Assembly (NCBI GenBank): GCA_963590855.1
Contig: CAVAQT010000008.1
Span: 1 to 64,000, forward strand
From: Ruminococcus_C sp963590855
Lineage (GTDB): Bacteria; Bacillota; Clostridia; Oscillospirales; Ruminococcaceae
Direction: 5' to 3'
DNA: 64,000 nucleotides
Each line of letters begins with the position of its first letter. Position 1 is the stretch's first letter. Positions 7,668-15,103 of this stretch are shown piece after piece. The translations under genes were made by a program, and so were the position numbers. Below the pieces are notes generated by a model that made no database searches, was not told the DNA's origin, and saw only the letters and a list, made by a program, of their open reading frames with translations.

Positions 7668-8942
7668 GTGCGGATACAGGAATTTTTCCCCATTGACGAG
7701 AAATTGATACAGGCGGCAGAAGCCGCAGAGGAACGGTGCCGGGAGGATTTTGCGCGCATTGAAGAAAACGCCGTCTATAACGGCGCAAAGGTGCTCGCTG
7801 CCTTTCAAAAAAGCCGCGTGAGCGAGCCTTGCTTTTACGGTACGACTGGCTATGGTTATGGAGACCAGGGCCGCGAGGTGCTGGACAAAGTCGTTGCAGC
7901 GACATTTCATACAGAAGATGCCCTGGTGCGCCACAATTTTGTCTCCGGAACACATGCGCTGAGCGTGGCGCTGTTCGGAATCCTTCGCAGCGGCGACACC
8001 ATGGTTTCCTTGACCGGGAGACCTTATGACACCCTGGAAGGTGTTATCGGATTAAACGATGACTCCGAAAGCGGTTCATTGAAAAACTTTGGCGTAAAGT
8101 ATCAGGAAGTTGCCCTGACGGCGGATGGTACGCCGAATTATGCAGAGATCCCCGAAGCGGTGCGCGGCGCAAAGGTAGCGTATATTCAGCGATCCCGCGG
8201 CTATTCGCTCCGGCCGGCGCTGACGGTGGCGGAGATCCGGCGCATGGCAGAACTGGTACGCAGTACAAATCCGGATGCCGTGATTATGGTGGATAACTGC
8301 TACGGTGAATTTGTAGAGACAAGTGAACCGGTAGAAGTGGGCTGTGACTTGATGATCGGTTCTATGATCAAAAATGTGGGCGGCGGCATTGCTAGAACCG
8401 GCGGTTATATTGCCGGAAAAGAACGCTATGTACAGCAGTGCGCAGAACGTCTCACATGCATTGGCATGGGAAAAGAAGTCGGCTGTACCCTGGACATGAA
8501 CCGTGAACTGTACCTGGGCTTTTTCCATGCGCCGGATACAACTGCAAACGCATTGAAAACGGCTGACTTTGCAGCTTCGCTGTTCGGCGGATTTGGCTTC
8601 TCCTGCCATCCGCCGATCGGAACGGTGCGCGGCGATATTGTCGAAGCAATCTGCCTGGGGGATGAAGCACACCTGACCGCATTTTGTCAGGGCATCCAGC
8701 AGGGCTCTCCGGTAGATTCCTTTGTTGTGCCGGAGGCGTGGGATATGCCTGGATATACCAGTAAGGTAATCATGGCAGCCGGTGCTTTCACAATGGGCGC
8801 TTCCATTGAACTTTCCGCAGATGCACCGATTCGTGAGCCGTTTGCCGTATGGATGCAGGGCGGCATGACATACACCAGCGGGAAGATCGGTGTTTTACTG
8901 GCAGCACAGAAAATGCTGGAACAAGGCTTGCTCTCACTGTAA
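7668..8942 (+). CDS. YnbB-type PLP-dependent protein (methionine gamma-lyase family)
   Basis: 424 residues, starting at a GTG three bases after the preceding stop with AAGGAG 11 bases upstream. The sequence matches the family once called aluminium resistance protein (Bacillus YnbB), a fold-type I PLP enzyme related to Cys/Met metabolism enzymes. VDNCYGEF carries the PLP-ring Asp, and SMIKNVGGGIARTGGY carries the predicted Schiff-base Lys. The reaction is not established for the family. It is the last gene of the murD-led run; a new promoter starts at 9019. Confidence 0.88.
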   Translation: MRIQEFFPIDEKLIQAAEAAEERCREDFARIEENAVYNGAKVLAAFQKSRVSEPCFYGTTGYGYGDQGREVLDKVVAATFHTEDALVRHNFVSGTHALSVALFGILRSGDTMVSLTGRPYDTLEGVIGLNDDSESGSLKNFGVKYQEVALTADGTPNYAEIPEAVRGAKVAYIQRSRGYSLRPALTVAEIRRMAELVRSTNPDAVIMVDNCYGEFVETSEPVEVGCDLMIGSMIKNVGGGIARTGGYIAGKERYVQQCAERLTCIGMGKEVGCTLDMNRELYLGFFHAPDTTANALKTADFAASLFGGFGFSCHPPIGTVRGDIVEAICLGDEAHLTAFCQGIQQGSPVDSFVVPEAWDMPGYTSKVIMAAGAFTMGASIELSADAPIREPFAVWMQGGMTYTSGKIGVLLAAQKMLEQGLLSL

Positions 8943-9018
8943 TGTGCAAAAATAGTATCAAAATTGTTACAAATGGATACAATTCGGACAGAATGAAGTG
9001 AAATTTCAGGGAAAACAG

Positions 9019-9047
9019 TTGACATCGCTCTGTATTACTGGTAGAAT
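9019..9047 (+). promoter_or_regulatory. Sigma-A promoter for the pseudokinase gene
   Basis: Consensus TTGACA (9019-9024), 17-base spacer, TAGAAT (9042-9047). It gives a 5' leader of roughly 130 bases. Confidence 0.85.
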
Positions 9048-9077
9048 AAAAGGTACGAAATTCTCATTGATAATGAA

Positions 9078-9106
9078 AACTCGTCTGTTCCTTGCAGAAA
9101 CGAGTT
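9078..9106 (+). promoter_or_regulatory. Leader hairpin upstream of the pseudokinase
   Basis: AACTCGT (9078-9084) pairs with ACGAGTT (9100-9106), with an inner CTG/CAG pairing. No T-run follows, so it is not a terminator; its role is unknown. Confidence 0.45.
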
Positions 9107-9183
9107 CTGAGATCATTTATGCGGAATAGGCTTCGAGAGTTTCGTCGGCAGAGATGCGGAATGAAAAAACAGGAGGTATCGCT

Positions 9184-11115
9184 TTGGGAGAACGGAAATT
9201 ATGCTATGGCTGCATGGAACGCACAGAGTTTTCTGGCGGAGTCTGCCCCAATTGTGGATATTACGACAAATCTCCGAGTGACCCGTCTTTCATTATCCCG
9301 GGAACTCAATTAAATAATCGCTATATTGTCGGCGTTGCGCTGGCTGTCAATGGTGAGGGAATTACTTATCTGGCTTACGATCAGTCTATTGGCTGTAAGG
9401 TTTATCTGCGCGAGTATATGCCGCCTAATTTGTGCAATCGTGTGGCAGGTTCTCCGGTAATCAGCGTGATCCCGGCGCGGCTGGCACAGTATAAAGCACT
9501 GATGGCCGAGTTTACAGAACTGCATAAGTCTCTGGCGCGTCTGCGCGGACAAGTACATGTCAATACCGTTGTTGACTTGTTTGCCGAAAATAACACGACA
9601 TATGTTGTGGATGAATATGTCCAGAGCATCCGCTTTGTGGACTACTTAAAGGATAATGCCGGCGAGCTGACCTGGGGACAGCTGTCCCGCATGCTGCCGC
9701 CGCTTTTGACGACGCTTAGCTTGCTGCATAATTCCGGCGTTGTACACCGCGCAATATCTCCGGATACCATTTATGTTACCGATAAGGGAGAACTGATCCT
9801 GACAGCCTTTTCTATTGCTGCGGTGCGTACTGCCAATACGGAGCTGGAATGTGAGATCTATAACGGCTATGCTGCACCGGAACAATATTCTGTCAGTGAG
9901 CGTCAGGGAATATGGACGGATGTCTACGGTGTCTGTGCCGTGATCTATCGTGTCCTGACCGGCTCTATGCCGCCGACGGCGATCAGCCGCATGGAAAACG
10001 ATAATCTGGTGGCGCCGTCTGTGCTGAACCCCAATGTGCCGCGTCACGTTTCCAATGTAATCATGCAGGGGTTGGATCTGAACAGCGGTAACCGGATCCA
10101 AACTGTCACAGAACTGGTCACACGCCTTTTTGATGAACATGCAGAAGAAGAGGATGCGATCTACGGCGGCTATGCAAATGGATATGCGCCGCCCAATCAG
10201 CAGGGCTATCCGGAACAAATGCCGTATGACGATCCTTCTTACGCAAACTACGATGACTCACAGGGCTATGACAACCAGAACTATCCGGATTACGATACCG
10301 GCTATTCCGATGATTATTCCTACGATGATTATCAGGAAGAGGGCGATTATTCGGCACCCCAGAAAGCAGGTGCAGTGGATCGCTTGAAAGTACCGATCAT
10401 TGTCGGCATCGTGCTGCTTTTGATTCTGCTGATCGTTGTCTTTGTTGTAGCAGGTGATCTGTTTAAGAGTGACTCTTCGGATTCCAGCAAAATGACAACA
10501 ACGGTTTCTGAAACCACCGCAGCTTCTGAAGAACAGGAAGCCACAACGACTGCGGCGGTCGGAGACAGTGTCATGCCTGCGCTGCTGGGAAAGAACTTTG
10601 AAAATGCCAAAACACAGTATGCCTCCTGGATTACTTTTGATGCAGAAGAAGTGTTCAGCGACGAATATGCAGCCGGACAGATCTGCTGGCAGGAATACGA
10701 AGAGGGTGCAACCTTTGACTCTTCTAAAAAAGTAAAAGTCCAGGTGAGCAAGGGCTCGGCAACGGTCGAGATTCCTTCCTATTCCGGTACAGGACACAAT
10801 TCCTATGCGGAAAAACTGGAGGAACTGAACATTCCCTATACAGAGAGTGCAGAAACCAATTCCGGCTATAGCAATGGCAGCGTGATCCGTATTGAGGTAA
10901 CCAAAAACGGACAGACAGTAGATCTGGATGCCGGGGATTCGATCAACTTGAATGATAAGTACCAGGTGATCGTTTATTACGCATATAATCCGGAACCGGA
11001 GACCACTGCACCGCCGGAAACCACTGCTCCGGAAGAAACGACTGCCGCACAAACAGAAGCGCCGACAGATGCTCCTACAGATGCAACGCAAGCGCCAGAT
11101 GCTCCGGCACAGTAA
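9184..11115 (+). CDS. Membrane pseudokinase with zinc ribbon and extracellular PASTA repeats
   Basis: 643 residues from TTG 9184, chosen because AGGAGGT lies six bases upstream; an in-frame ATG at 9154 has no such site. Order: zinc ribbon (CYGC...CPNC, residues 7-24), Ser/Thr kinase-like domain about 46-310, Tyr/Asp-rich linker, one membrane segment (about 403-425), then two PASTA-like repeats (about 463-527 and 529-605) and a Thr/Pro/Ala-rich tail. The kinase core looks inactive: the beta-3 Lys is Arg (VYLREYMP), HRD is HRA (HRAISPDT, with the metal-binding Asn also lost) and DFG is AFS. The fold hallmark YAAPEQY is kept. PASTA domains bind muropeptides or lipid II in PrkC-type kinases, so a cell-wall sensing scaffold is the likely role. 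Monocistronic. Confidence 0.88.
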   Translation: MGERKLCYGCMERTEFSGGVCPNCGYYDKSPSDPSFIIPGTQLNNRYIVGVALAVNGEGITYLAYDQSIGCKVYLREYMPPNLCNRVAGSPVISVIPARLAQYKALMAEFTELHKSLARLRGQVHVNTVVDLFAENNTTYVVDEYVQSIRFVDYLKDNAGELTWGQLSRMLPPLLTTLSLLHNSGVVHRAISPDTIYVTDKGELILTAFSIAAVRTANTELECEIYNGYAAPEQYSVSERQGIWTDVYGVCAVIYRVLTGSMPPTAISRMENDNLVAPSVLNPNVPRHVSNVIMQGLDLNSGNRIQTVTELVTRLFDEHAEEEDAIYGGYANGYAPPNQQGYPEQMPYDDPSYANYDDSQGYDNQNYPDYDTGYSDDYSYDDYQEEGDYSAPQKAGAVDRLKVPIIVGIVLLLILLIVVFVVAGDLFKSDSSDSSKMTTTVSETTAASEEQEATTTAAVGDSVMPALLGKNFENAKTQYASWITFDAEEVFSDEYAAGQICWQEYEEGATFDSSKKVKVQVSKGSATVEIPSYSGTGHNSYAEKLEELNIPYTESAETNSGYSNGSVIRIEVTKNGQTVDLDAGDSINLNDKYQVIVYYAYNPEPETTAPPETTAPEETTAAQTEAPTDAPTDATQAPDAPAQ

Positions 11116-11143
11116 CACTGAAATAAATTTTATTGATATTTTG

Positions 11144-11181
11144 GAAAGCAGATCATGTTGTGTGATCTGCTTTCTTTTTTT
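11144..11181 (+). terminator. Intrinsic terminator of the pseudokinase gene
   Basis: GAAAGCAGATCA (11144-11155) pairs perfectly with TGATCTGCTTTC (11163-11174), followed by seven T. Confidence 0.93.
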
Positions 11182-11439
11182 ACCCTCTGTATTACTGCTT
11201 TCGCAGGTCGGGCAATTCTGTCCACGCATCCGTGTGTTTACAAGAAAAGATACATTATATAGCAAAGCTGCATGATTTAACTGCAAAATCAATAGTAAAA
11301 GTCAACCATAATAATAAAATAATGAATGACATATACAGAATAAAATCTTGCTTATACAAAACAAACGAAAGCAATTCTGCCGATTTTCTTGATTTTGTTC
11401 AAACAGTACAAAACAATCAAAAAAATCGGGATAAAACTA
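11182..11439. other. AT-rich spacer with no recognisable gene
   Basis: A short frame at 11232-11462 exists but lacks a ribosome binding site and has AT-driven composition. I see no promoter or hairpin of note before 11440. Confidence 0.6.
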
Positions 11440-11468
11440 TTGACATTATCCTTGCAATGTGATATGAT
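11440..11468 (+). promoter_or_regulatory. Strong sigma-A promoter of the large RNA
   Basis: Perfect TTGACA (11440-11445), 17-base spacer, TATGAT (11463-11468). Transcription should begin near 11475. No good ORF follows for over 800 bases on this strand. Confidence 0.88.
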
Positions 11469-11898
11469 ATATACAACGAAAGGGAACAGCGATAAGGAGT
11501 TGGCGAGAAGCTCCGAGTTGATTGGTTTCCAACCGATAGGTTTCCCAAGGTTTAAGGTTCATCCTTTTGCGGAAACGATTTTACATCAAAAGGGAGGGCG
11601 AGATCCGATGGCAAGTGAAGAATCACAGCTGCATATGCTGTCAGCGTCAAGGGTATCGCCGGTGATGCAGAACAAGTGACACAGCGAGGAGCCATGCATA
11701 TGGCTGAGTGCGTGTAAGAAATGATGAATGAAACTGTAAACCGGATGCACTTGATGAATGATGCAAGCAACTGTTTGCACCACAAATCTGTTATTTGAAT
11801 TGGCAGCATATTTTCTCCAATTCAATGCGATGACGGCGTTGAATCTTCGGTACGATAAGTGCCTTTACATAGTATGCTGATCTTACAGGTAACAATCT

Positions 11899-12016
11899 CA
11901 GGTGATTCCCATGAAGTAAAATGTTTTGATTTTTCGATCACTTTGAATGAAAAAGGTGAGTCCCATGGAAAGTGAGTCTTTTTCTTAAAATAAAATAGAA
12001 AAGGTGAGTCCCATGG
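11899..12016 (+). repeat. Direct repeats inside the large RNA
   Basis: AAAAGGTGAGTCCCATGG occurs exactly at 11951-11968 and 11999-12016; a degenerate copy, AGGTGATTCCCATGA, is at 11900-11914, and a weaker GGAGTGAGTCC near 12126-12136. Spacings between the first three are 54 and 48 bases. Confidence 0.85.
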
Positions 12017-12192
12017 CTTGATGGTATTGTACTTGCGAAGATCATAGGAAACGTGTTCTCTCGGAAAGGACGTGTTTTGCATGTGGCTTTTGAAAAGACG
12101 ACTTGTACGATACGAAACAACGTGAGGAGTGAGTCCAATCGAAACAAAAGCGAAAGAATGAAAGTTCTTTCACCAAAATGAACTGAAAAATG

Positions 12193-12227
12193 AATCCGGA
12201 ATGGAGGTCTCCTGTTCCGGATTTTTT
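12193..12227 (+). terminator. Intrinsic terminator of the large RNA
   Basis: AATCCGGAA (12193-12201) pairs with TTCCGGATT (12215-12223), with an inner GGAG/CTCC pairing, followed by a T-run. It faces the plus strand. Confidence 0.92.
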
Positions 12228-12233
12228 GTACCA

Positions 12234-12279
12234 AAAAAGCAAGACAAACATGGATGCACACATGTCTGTCTTGCTTTTT
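12234..12279. terminator. Bidirectional terminator between convergent transcripts
   Basis: AAAAAGCAAGACA (12234-12246) and TGTCTTGCTTTTT (12267-12279) pair perfectly, with an inner ACATG/CATGT. T-runs exist on both strands. It ends the minus-strand radical SAM gene and backs up the terminator of the RNA. Confidence 0.9.
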
Positions 12280-12284
12280 GCGTT

Positions 12285-13184
12285 TTAAAAGTATTTTCCC
12301 TGCCAGCTGTCGGTTCGCTTTAAGTGCTGTGCGATGGCATTTTTCACTGCACGCTTTTCAACGCTCCAGAGCGGTGCTAACAATCGATCAGATGCTCCGT
12401 CTCCGGTCAGTCGTTCGATCACGGCCTCCGGTGGGAGAAGGGCGAGCTGCGCAGCAGTGATCTGCACATATTCCGCCATGGAAAGCACCTCAACTGCTCC
12501 GGATCTCCAAAGCTTTTCGAGGGGAGTGCCACGCAGAATATGCAGCAGATGGATTTTTACACCGTCTGGACGGAGCTTCCCCAGAACTCTGGCAGATTCC
12601 AGCATGTCTGCATCCATTTCTCCTGGCAAACCGTTGATTAAATGCACGCAAACGCGGATGCCGCGCCGCCGAAGCTTTTCCACAGCCTGAACAAATACCG
12701 GAAAGTCATAGCCTCGATGAAATAAACGTGCTGTTTTGTCGTGAATGGTTTGAAGCCCAAATTCCACCGTGAGATTTGTCTTTGCGGTAACCTCTTCCAG
12801 AACCGATAGGATCGCGTCAGAAAGACAGTCCGGCCGAGTGCCGATGGAGATTCCCACAACATTCGGATGCTGTAACGCCTCCAGATAGCATTTCCGCAAG
12901 AAAATGGGATCTCCGTAGGTGTTGGTATGCGCCTGGAAATAGGCGATCATGCCTGCATCGGGATGTGCTTTCTGGATTCTTTGCTGTTCGGCTTCCAACT
13001 GCTGTGTGACTGTTCCAGGATGGGTGAAATGTCCGCTTCCGCCGTCGCAGAACAAACAGCCGCCCACAGAGATCGTGCCGTCAATGTTGGGACAAGTACA
13101 GCCGATGTCCAATACAGCCTTTTGTATCGGTCTGCCGAAAACGGAATGATAGTAGGCTGATGCGGCATAATAACGCTCGTGCAA
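12285..13184 (-). CDS. TIGR01212 family radical SAM protein (YtqA/YhcC)
   Basis: 299 residues. The start is TTG at 13184 with AGGAGGG a few bases upstream on the minus strand. A cluster motif with Cys31, Cys43 and Cys46 (CPNIDG...GGCLFC) matches this family's unusual C-x11-C-x2-C spacing. Downstream, FQAHTNTYG, ISIGTRPDCL, VEFGLQT and VCVHLINGLPGE are the radical SAM barrel motifs that bind S-adenosylmethionine. Family members are widespread and the reaction is not known to me; a tRNA-modification or related role has been suggested by context in other genomes. It is a single-gene transcript convergent with the large RNA. Confidence 0.9.
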   Translation of the reverse strand: MHERYYAASAYYHSVFGRPIQKAVLDIGCTCPNIDGTISVGGCLFCDGGSGHFTHPGTVTQQLEAEQQRIQKAHPDAGMIAYFQAHTNTYGDPIFLRKCYLEALQHPNVVGISIGTRPDCLSDAILSVLEEVTAKTNLTVEFGLQTIHDKTARLFHRGYDFPVFVQAVEKLRRRGIRVCVHLINGLPGEMDADMLESARVLGKLRPDGVKIHLLHILRGTPLEKLWRSGAVEVLSMAEYVQITAAQLALLPPEAVIERLTGDGASDRLLAPLWSVEKRAVKNAIAQHLKRTDSWQGKYF

Positions 13185-13238
13185 GAAAATCCCTCCTACT
13201 GTACATGCTGAGATGCGAAACTGGCTTAAAACAATAGG

Positions 13239-13421
13239 AAACCGGCAGGGAAAAGGAGAGGAGACCCGCCGGTTTCAGTTCGCTTTATGGAAACGTACAA
13301 GAATAGAAGGATGAAGACTTTTCATGGAAAATGGAAATGAAAGGAGTAAGCATTCCTGTACGGTATTGTTGGTCCGCTTCTTTCAAGAAACGGTAAGAAT
13401 GCGGCAGAGCATCTGCTCTGC
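13239..13421. other. Intergenic inverted repeats between the radical SAM gene and miaB
   Basis: Two inverted repeats occur in this gene-free stretch: AAACCGGC (13239-13246) with GCCGGTTT (13268-13275), and a near-perfect palindrome GCAGAGCATCTGCTCTGC (13404-13421, 8-bp arms). Neither is followed by a T-run. They may be operators or leader structures of the divergent minus-strand gene; no convincing minus-strand promoter was found. Confidence 0.4.
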
Positions 13422-13442
13422 GTTTATGTACATGTGAAACAA

Positions 13443-13579
13443 TTGCTTCAAATGACGATGGTATTAGTATACCAGTGCTTTGTGTTTGCTTTGTGAAAAA
13501 CGGCTGGAAATTATCTGAAAATCGCCTTCCAGAATATTTTTCTTTTTCAATCTCAGAAGGCGCTGACGCCTTGCTTTTT
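13443..13579 (+). ncRNA. Possible small RNA (about 100 nt) or attenuator upstream of miaB
   Basis: A weak promoter TTGCTT (13443-13448), 16-base spacer, TAGTAT (13465-13470) is followed about 90 bases later by a terminator: AAGGCG (13557-13562), CTGA loop, CGCCTT (13567-13572), then GCTTTTT. The segment GAAGGCG can alternatively pair with CGCCTTC at 13523-13529, giving mutually exclusive hairpins. The miaB promoter at 13602 lies after the terminator, so this would be a separate short transcript. Confidence 0.35.
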
Positions 13580-13601
13580 GCAGAAAGTTTGAAAAAAATC
13601 C

Positions 13602-13630
13602 TTGCAAAACAAAATGAATTATGCTATAAT
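13602..13630 (+). promoter_or_regulatory. Sigma-A promoter, extended -10, for miaB operon
   Basis: TTGCAA (13602-13607), 17-base spacer, TGC then TATAAT (13625-13630). About 65 bases of leader precede the miaB start. Confidence 0.9.
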
Positions 13631-13702
13631 AAAGTGAAATGTTGTTTTTTATCTGCGCAGGCAGATGAAGAAAGTCGATGAGAAACGGAGAAGAAAAAAT
13701 CT

Positions 13703-15103
13703 ATGGAACGTCAGAAAGAACCGCTTGCAGCTGTAACAGAAACCATGCGCACACAGCTGCGTTCTTATTTGTGCGGAACACCATCCGCATATGTGCACAG
13801 CTTCGGATGCCAGTTGAATGTTTCTGACGGCGAGCGGATTCGCGGCATTTTAACTGAAATCGGTTATACAATGACGGATTCTCCGGAAAATGCAGATCTG
13901 ATCTTGTTCAATACATGTGCTGTGCGGGAAAGCGCAGAGGATCGCGTCTACGGTATGCTGGGCAATGTAAAAAAATATAAGAAAAGCAACCCAGATCTGG
14001 TTTTGGTTTTATGCGGCTGTATGGCGTCGGAAGAGCATACATCGGAGTATGTCCGCAGCCACTACCCATATGTGGATATTGTCTTTGGAACGGCTTCATT
14101 AAGCCGTTTTCCGCACCTTCTGCTGGAGCACTTCCGCGGCAGAAAATTCGCCTGTGACACAGGAGAATATGATGCAATGTACGAAGGGATTGTTCCGTCC
14201 CGGGAGCATCCCTTTAAGGCGTCTGTTCCGATCATGTTTGGCTGCAACAATTTCTGTACCTATTGTATTGTGCCGTATGTGCGCGGCAGAGAGCGCAGCC
14301 GGGATCCGGAGCAGATCTTGAAAGAAGTGCGCCAGTTGGTTGCAGATGGCTATAAAGAGATCATGCTGCTGGGACAGAACGTAAACTCCTACGGAAAGGA
14401 TCTGGAAACACCGCTTTCGTTTGCAGAGCTGCTGCGAAAGGTCAGCGAGATTCCGGGTGAATTTATCGTTCGGTTTATGTCGTCTCACCCCAAAGATGCA
14501 ACACCTGAACTGCTGGATACCATTCTGGAATGTCCCAAGGTCGGACACCATCTGCACTTGCCGGTGCAAAGCGGCAGCAACGATGTGCTTCGCCGCATGA
14601 ACCGGCGGTATACGGTGGAAAAATACCTGGAGAGCGTTTCGTATCTTCGCCAGCGTGATCCGGATTTTTCTTTGACGACAGATCTGATCGTGGGATTCCC
14701 GAATGAGACTGAGGCGGAATTTCAGGATACCCTGAATTTGATTCGCCGGGTGCAGTACGATAATATTTACACGTTTATTTATTCCAAGCGCCGCGGCACA
14801 AAAGCAGCAGAAATGGAAGATCGTACTACAGATGCCGAAAAGCGCGACCGGATGGAACGTCTGCTGACATTGCAGCGAGATATCGCCTCGGAGCACAACC
14901 GGCGCTTTATCGGAAGAACCCTTCGCGTTCTGGTGGATGGCGAAAGCAAGCGAAAGGGCAACCTCGTCGGAAAAGACAGCGCATTTATTATCGTTGAATT
15001 TCCGGGAGATAAGTCTCTGATCGGAACATTCCAGAATGTCCGCATTACAGAGGCGCGCAACTGGGCTGTTTTAGGTGAACTCGCAGAGGAGGAGCAAAAA
15101 TGA
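13703..15103 (+). CDS. miaB: tRNA-2-methylthio-N6-dimethylallyladenosine synthase
   Basis: 466 residues. MiaB converts i6A37 to ms2i6A37 in tRNAs reading UNN codons. The N-terminal UPF0004 domain binds an auxiliary 4Fe-4S cluster through Cys36 (FGCQLN), Cys72 (FNTCAVRE) and Cys106 (LCGCMA). The radical SAM cluster motif is Cys181, Cys185, Cys188 (GCNNFCTYC). A C-terminal TRAM domain (about 395-455) should contact tRNA. It heads the miaB-ricA-mutS-mutL-miaA-hfq run; miaA at 20266 makes its substrate. Its stop overlaps the next start (ATGA), so ricA is coupled. Confidence 0.96.
   Translation: MERQKEPLAAVTETMRTQLRSYLCGTPSAYVHSFGCQLNVSDGERIRGILTEIGYTMTDSPENADLILFNTCAVRESAEDRVYGMLGNVKKYKKSNPDLVLVLCGCMASEEHTSEYVRSHYPYVDIVFGTASLSRFPHLLLEHFRGRKFACDTGEYDAMYEGIVPSREHPFKASVPIMFGCNNFCTYCIVPYVRGRERSRDPEQILKEVRQLVADGYKEIMLLGQNVNSYGKDLETPLSFAELLRKVSEIPGEFIVRFMSSHPKDATPELLDTILECPKVGHHLHLPVQSGSNDVLRRMNRRYTVEKYLESVSYLRQRDPDFSLTTDLIVGFPNETEAEFQDTLNLIRRVQYDNIYTFIYSKRRGTKAAEMEDRTTDAEKRDRMERLLTLQRDIASEHNRRFIGRTLRVLVDGESKRKGNLVGKDSAFIIVEFPGDKSLIGTFQNVRITEARNWAVLGELAEEEQK

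Larger units (their letters stand above)
11475..12227 (+). ncRNA. Candidate large structured noncoding RNA, about 750 nt
   Basis: Bounded by a near-consensus promoter and a strong plus-strand terminator, with nothing longer than about 25 codons having a plausible start in between. Local helices are evident: ATTGGTT/AACCGAT around 11520, GGTTTCC/GGAAAC closing about 11540-11575, AGCCAT/ATGGCT near 11690-11704, a perfect 9-bp TTGAATTGG (11795-11803)/CCAATTCAA (11817-11825), and CACTTT/AAAGTG around 11939-11973. An 18-base sequence occurs twice (11951, 11999) with a degenerate third copy near 11900. I find no RNase P, tmRNA, SRP or 6S hallmarks. Size and density of helices recall the ornate RNAs (OLE, GOLLD, ROOL), but I cannot assign it to one. 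A dual-function RNA with small peptides is the main alternative. Confidence 0.7.

Noticed and set aside
9154..9183. ATG 9154 as start of the pseudokinase
   Set aside because: No ribosome site before it; AGGAGGT at 9171-9177 is placed for TTG 9184.
11232..11462. 76-codon plus-strand frame before the large RNA
   Set aside because: No ribosome binding site, AT-driven composition, and it ends inside the promoter.
11500..11600. Group I or II intron, RNase P or tmRNA at the start of the large RNA
   Set aside because: I could not find the domain V hairpin, the P4 core sequences or the tmRNA alanine-acceptor pairing; no intron-encoded protein is near.
11899..12016. CRISPR array or type III toxin-antitoxin RNA repeats
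   Set aside because: Only two exact copies, unequal spacing, no cas genes and no ToxN-like toxin nearby.
11822..12263. Short minus-strand frames across the large RNA
   Set aside because: Low-complexity Phe/Ser/Lys-rich translations, no ribosome sites, and they run through the plus-strand terminator and repeats.
13475..13681. 68-codon frame before miaB
   Set aside because: Starts without a ribosome site and runs through a terminator and the miaB promoter.
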